A stretch of DNA of 7,687 nucleotides. It comes from Candidatus Liptonbacteria bacterium RIFCSPLOWO2_01_FULL_53_13. Lineage in GTDB: Bacteria > Patescibacteriota > Minisyncoccia > UBA6257 > 2-01-FULL-56-20. Positions within the stretch are counted from its first letter, which is position 1. Each line of letters opens with the position of its first letter. Below, one piece after another: positions 5,468 through 7,687 of the stretch. The position numbers were made by a program, and so were the translations under genes. Location of the stretch: contig MHLB01000048.1 in NCBI GenBank assembly GCA_001818895.1, forward strand, positions 1 to 7,687, read 5' to 3'. The notes under the pieces were generated by a model that was not told where the DNA came from, did no database searches, and worked only from the letters and a program-made list of their open reading frames with translations.

Positions 5468-7687
5468 ATGACCGTTGTATATTTCCTTATCGGCATCTTG
5501 GTCGGCGCGGGCGTGCTCTACGGCATTTATTTTGCGTTCCGGCATTTTCAGACGCGCAATCTGAAGCGCTCGCTTGAACTCGTGCTCTTGCTTGTCAAAA
5601 TTTCAAAAGAAGAGAAAACGGGCACGCCGGGCGCACAGCAGGAAAAGGACTTTAAAATAGAGATCAACCGGTTTGAACAGCTCGTCGCGAACCTTGCGGC
5701 GCTGAAGCGCCCGTTCGTGTTTGAGGTCGCCGTTCCGCACGTGGGAGAGGAAATTCATTTTTATGTCGCGGTGCCGAAGCAGATGAGCGAGGTGACGGCA
5801 AAGCAGATCCAGGGGCTTTGGGCGGGCGCTTCCGTGGAGCGCGCGGGCGACGATTACAATATCTTCAACCCGAACGGCGCGACGGCGGGCGCGTATCTGC
5901 TCCAAAAAGAGGACTACGCTCTGCCCATCCGCACGTATCAGGAGCTTGAATCGGATTCATTCGCGTCCGTACTCGGCGCGCTGTCCAAAGTGAACGAAGT
6001 AGGGGAGGGAGCAGCGCTCCAAGTGGTCGCGATGCCCGCGCACAAAGACAACAAGAAACGCATCCAAAGTTATCTGGAAGCGCTTAAAAAAGGCAAATCG
6101 TTGCGCCACATCTTGCGCTCGTTCCCGGTGAAGTTTCACGACATCAAGACTGCATTCAATCCGGAGATTGAAGAGAGAGAAAAACAGGAGCATGTCATAG
6201 ACGACGAGGCGGTGAAAATTTTGACCGCGAAAATCACGAAGCCGATGTTCAACGTGAACGTGCGGATTCTCGCCTCCGCCTCAACGCCGTTTCAGGCGAA
6301 TGATCTGGTGGATGCGATGGCCGCGGGCTTCCAGCAATTCGGGAGCCCCAGCCGCAACGAGTTCAAAGTGGTAAAACCGAAGAACCCGCAGGCGCTTGCG
6401 ACGCAGTTCGTGTTCCGTTCGTTTGATGCGGGGAAGTCCATGATTTTAACGAGCGAAGAGATCGCGTCCTTCGTGCACTTCCCGACCTCAGGAACGGAAA
6501 CCCCGCGCGTGAAGTGGCTGAAGTCAAAAGAAGCCGCGCCTCCGTCAAACCTGCCCGCACAGGGAACGCTTATCGGCGAAAGCTCGTTCCGCGGGCAGAG
6601 AAAGCCCGTCTATATCACCGACGACGACCGCCGCCGCCATGTCTACGCCATCGGGCAGACCGGCACGGGGAAATCCACGCTTTTGGGCAATATGGTGATT
6701 GAGGATATTGAGAAAGGCAAAGGGCTCGCGCTCATTGACCCGCACGGCGACCTCGTGGAAAACGCGCTGTCGCATATTCCGCAAAACCGCGTGGACGACC
6801 TGATCCTTTTTGACCCTTCGGATCTGATGCGCCCCCTGGGCCTCAATATGATTGACTACAATTTTGACCGGCCGGAGGAAAAAACGTTCATCGTGAACGA
6901 AATGCAGAGCATCTTTAACAAGTTGTTCTCGCAGGAAACGATGGGCCCGATGTTCGAGCAATACATGAGAAACGCCCTCCTGCTTTTGATGGAAGACATG
7001 AAAAACGAACCGGCAACGCTCATAGAAGTCCCGCGCATCTTCACGGACGTTGATTTCCGCCGCCGCAAGCTTGAGCGCATCAGTAATCCCGTTGTGGTTG
7101 ATTTCTGGGAGAAAGAAGCGATCAAGGCGGGCGGAGAGGCGTCCCTGGCGAATATGACGCCCTATATCACCTCAAAGTTCAACAACTTCATTTCCAACGA
7201 CTACATGCGCCCCATCATCGGGCAGGTGAAATCCGCATTCAACTTCCGCGCCGCGATGGACGAGGGGAAAATTCTCCTTATCAATCTTTCCAAGGGGCGC
7301 ATCGGCGACATTAACGCGGGGCTCTTGGGCATGGTCTTTACCGGCAAGATTCTCATGGCGGCGCTCTCGCGCGTGGATATTGCGGACGTGACCAAGCGGC
7401 GCGATTTCAACCTCTACATTGACGAGTTCCAGAATTTCACGACGGATTCCATCTCCACCATTCTCTCCGAAGCGCGCAAATACCGGCTCACGATGACCAT
7501 CGCGCACCAGTTCATCGCCCAGCTTGAAGAAAAGATCCGCGATGCGGTGTTCGGGAACGTCGGGAGCCAGATCGCATTCCGCGTAGGCGTGCAGGACGCG
7601 GAGTTTCTGGTAAAACAGTTTGAGCCGAATTTTGACCTGAACGACCTCATCAGCATTGATAACTTGAACGCGTTCGCGAAGCTTTTG
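5468..7687 (+). CDS. TraD/VirD4/HerA-type P-loop ATPase (3' partial)
   Basis: The frame is open from ATG 5468 through the right edge: 740 codons and no stop. Residues 2-23 (VVYFLIGILVGAGVLYG...) form one hydrophobic segment, the expected N-terminal membrane anchor. A middle region of about 300 residues has no motif I can name. The ATPase core follows: Walker A GQTGTGKST at residues 396-404, a conserved DPHGDL at 424-429, Walker B LYIDEF at 649-654, and a TIAHQF motif with Gln 681, the position of the conserved glutamine in coupling proteins. The order and spacing fit DNA-pumping ATPases of the type IV coupling-protein/HerA-FtsK superfamily, which act as hexamers at the membrane. No relaxase, VirB4 or pilus gene is in view, so a conjugative role is not shown; DNA translocation or export are alternatives. 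Its composition is richer in G+C than the upstream array: one hand-counted 60-base row (6721-6780) has 38 G/C against 27 in row 2281-2340. Confidence 0.93.
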   Translation, partial: MTVVYFLIGILVGAGVLYGIYFAFRHFQTRNLKRSLELVLLLVKISKEEKTGTPGAQQEKDFKIEINRFEQLVANLAALKRPFVFEVAVPHVGEEIHFYVAVPKQMSEVTAKQIQGLWAGASVERAGDDYNIFNPNGATAGAYLLQKEDYALPIRTYQELESDSFASVLGALSKVNEVGEGAALQVVAMPAHKDNKKRIQSYLEALKKGKSLRHILRSFPVKFHDIKTAFNPEIEEREKQEHVIDDEAVKILTAKITKPMFNVNVRILASASTPFQANDLVDAMAAGFQQFGSPSRNEFKVVKPKNPQALATQFVFRSFDAGKSMILTSEEIASFVHFPTSGTETPRVKWLKSKEAAPPSNLPAQGTLIGESSFRGQRKPVYITDDDRRRHVYAIGQTGTGKSTLLGNMVIEDIEKGKGLALIDPHGDLVENALSHIPQNRVDDLILFDPSDLMRPLGLNMIDYNFDRPEEKTFIVNEMQSIFNKLFSQETMGPMFEQYMRNALLLLMEDMKNEPATLIEVPRIFTDVDFRRRKLERISNPVVVDFWEKEAIKAGGEASLANMTPYITSKFNNFISNDYMRPIIGQVKSAFNFRAAMDEGKILLINLSKGRIGDINAGLLGMVFTGKILMAALSRVDIADVTKRRDFNLYIDEFQNFTTDSISTILSEARKYRLTMTIAHQFIAQLEEKIRDAVFGNVGSQIAFRVGVQDAEFLVKQFEPNFDLNDLISIDNLNAFAKLL

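Noticed and set aside
6545..6961. 138-codon minus-strand frame inside the ATPase gene
   Set aside because: It is antisense to the Walker A region of a well-supported gene; its length follows from the GC-rich codons of that gene.
1..7687. Recoded UGA as in some CPR lineages
   Set aside because: No conserved protein segment in the window requires reading through TGA, and the paralogue stump ends in TGA exactly where the others have TAA.

Overview
The window reads as a piece of a bacterial chromosome, most probably from the Candidate Phyla Radiation (Patescibacteria, Parcubacteria-like). This is an inference from three things: tandem copies of a large cysteine-rich protein of a kind I associate with such genomes, a stand-alone TraD/VirD4-like ATPase of a type common there, and starts without a Shine-Dalgarno sequence. 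All genes are on the + strand. No in-frame TGA is needed as a sense codon, so the standard bacterial code fits. No tRNA, rRNA, CRISPR array or transposase gene was seen.

Region 1 (1-5390) is a tandem array of three paralogous proteins of about 600 residues, each with about 37-38 cysteines. The first is cut at its 5' end by the window edge. Each has the same plan: an N-terminal zinc-ribbon-like module, two Cys-rich repeat blocks that each end in a GC-x-x-[LIV]-[RK]-x-[KR]-x-Y signature, a conserved GEFFP segment, and a C-terminal module homologous to the N-terminal one. None has an obvious signal peptide or membrane segment, so they are probably cytoplasmic. Their function is unknown.

The two junctions inside the array are unusual. 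Junction 1 (1621-1755) holds a 14-nt inverted repeat across the first gene's stop codon, a CCCTGAGCTTGTCGAAGGG repeat, a short in-frame remnant of the 3' end of a fourth paralogue, a dRS3-like palindrome and a TATAAT box directly before a GTG start. Junction 2 (3547-3593) is mostly a perfect 32-bp palindrome. In both cases the longest open frame starts inside these repeats. Alignment of the paralogues places the real starts downstream, at 1756 and 3594.

Region 2 (5391-5467) is a short intergenic stretch with a good extended -10 promoter. Region 3 (5468-7687) is a membrane-anchored P-loop ATPase of the TraD/VirD4/HerA superfamily, open at the right edge, with a visibly more GC-rich composition than the array. 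Nothing in the sequence shows that the ATPase and the Cys-rich proteins work together. Because the ATPase has its own promoter, I treat it as a separate transcription unit.
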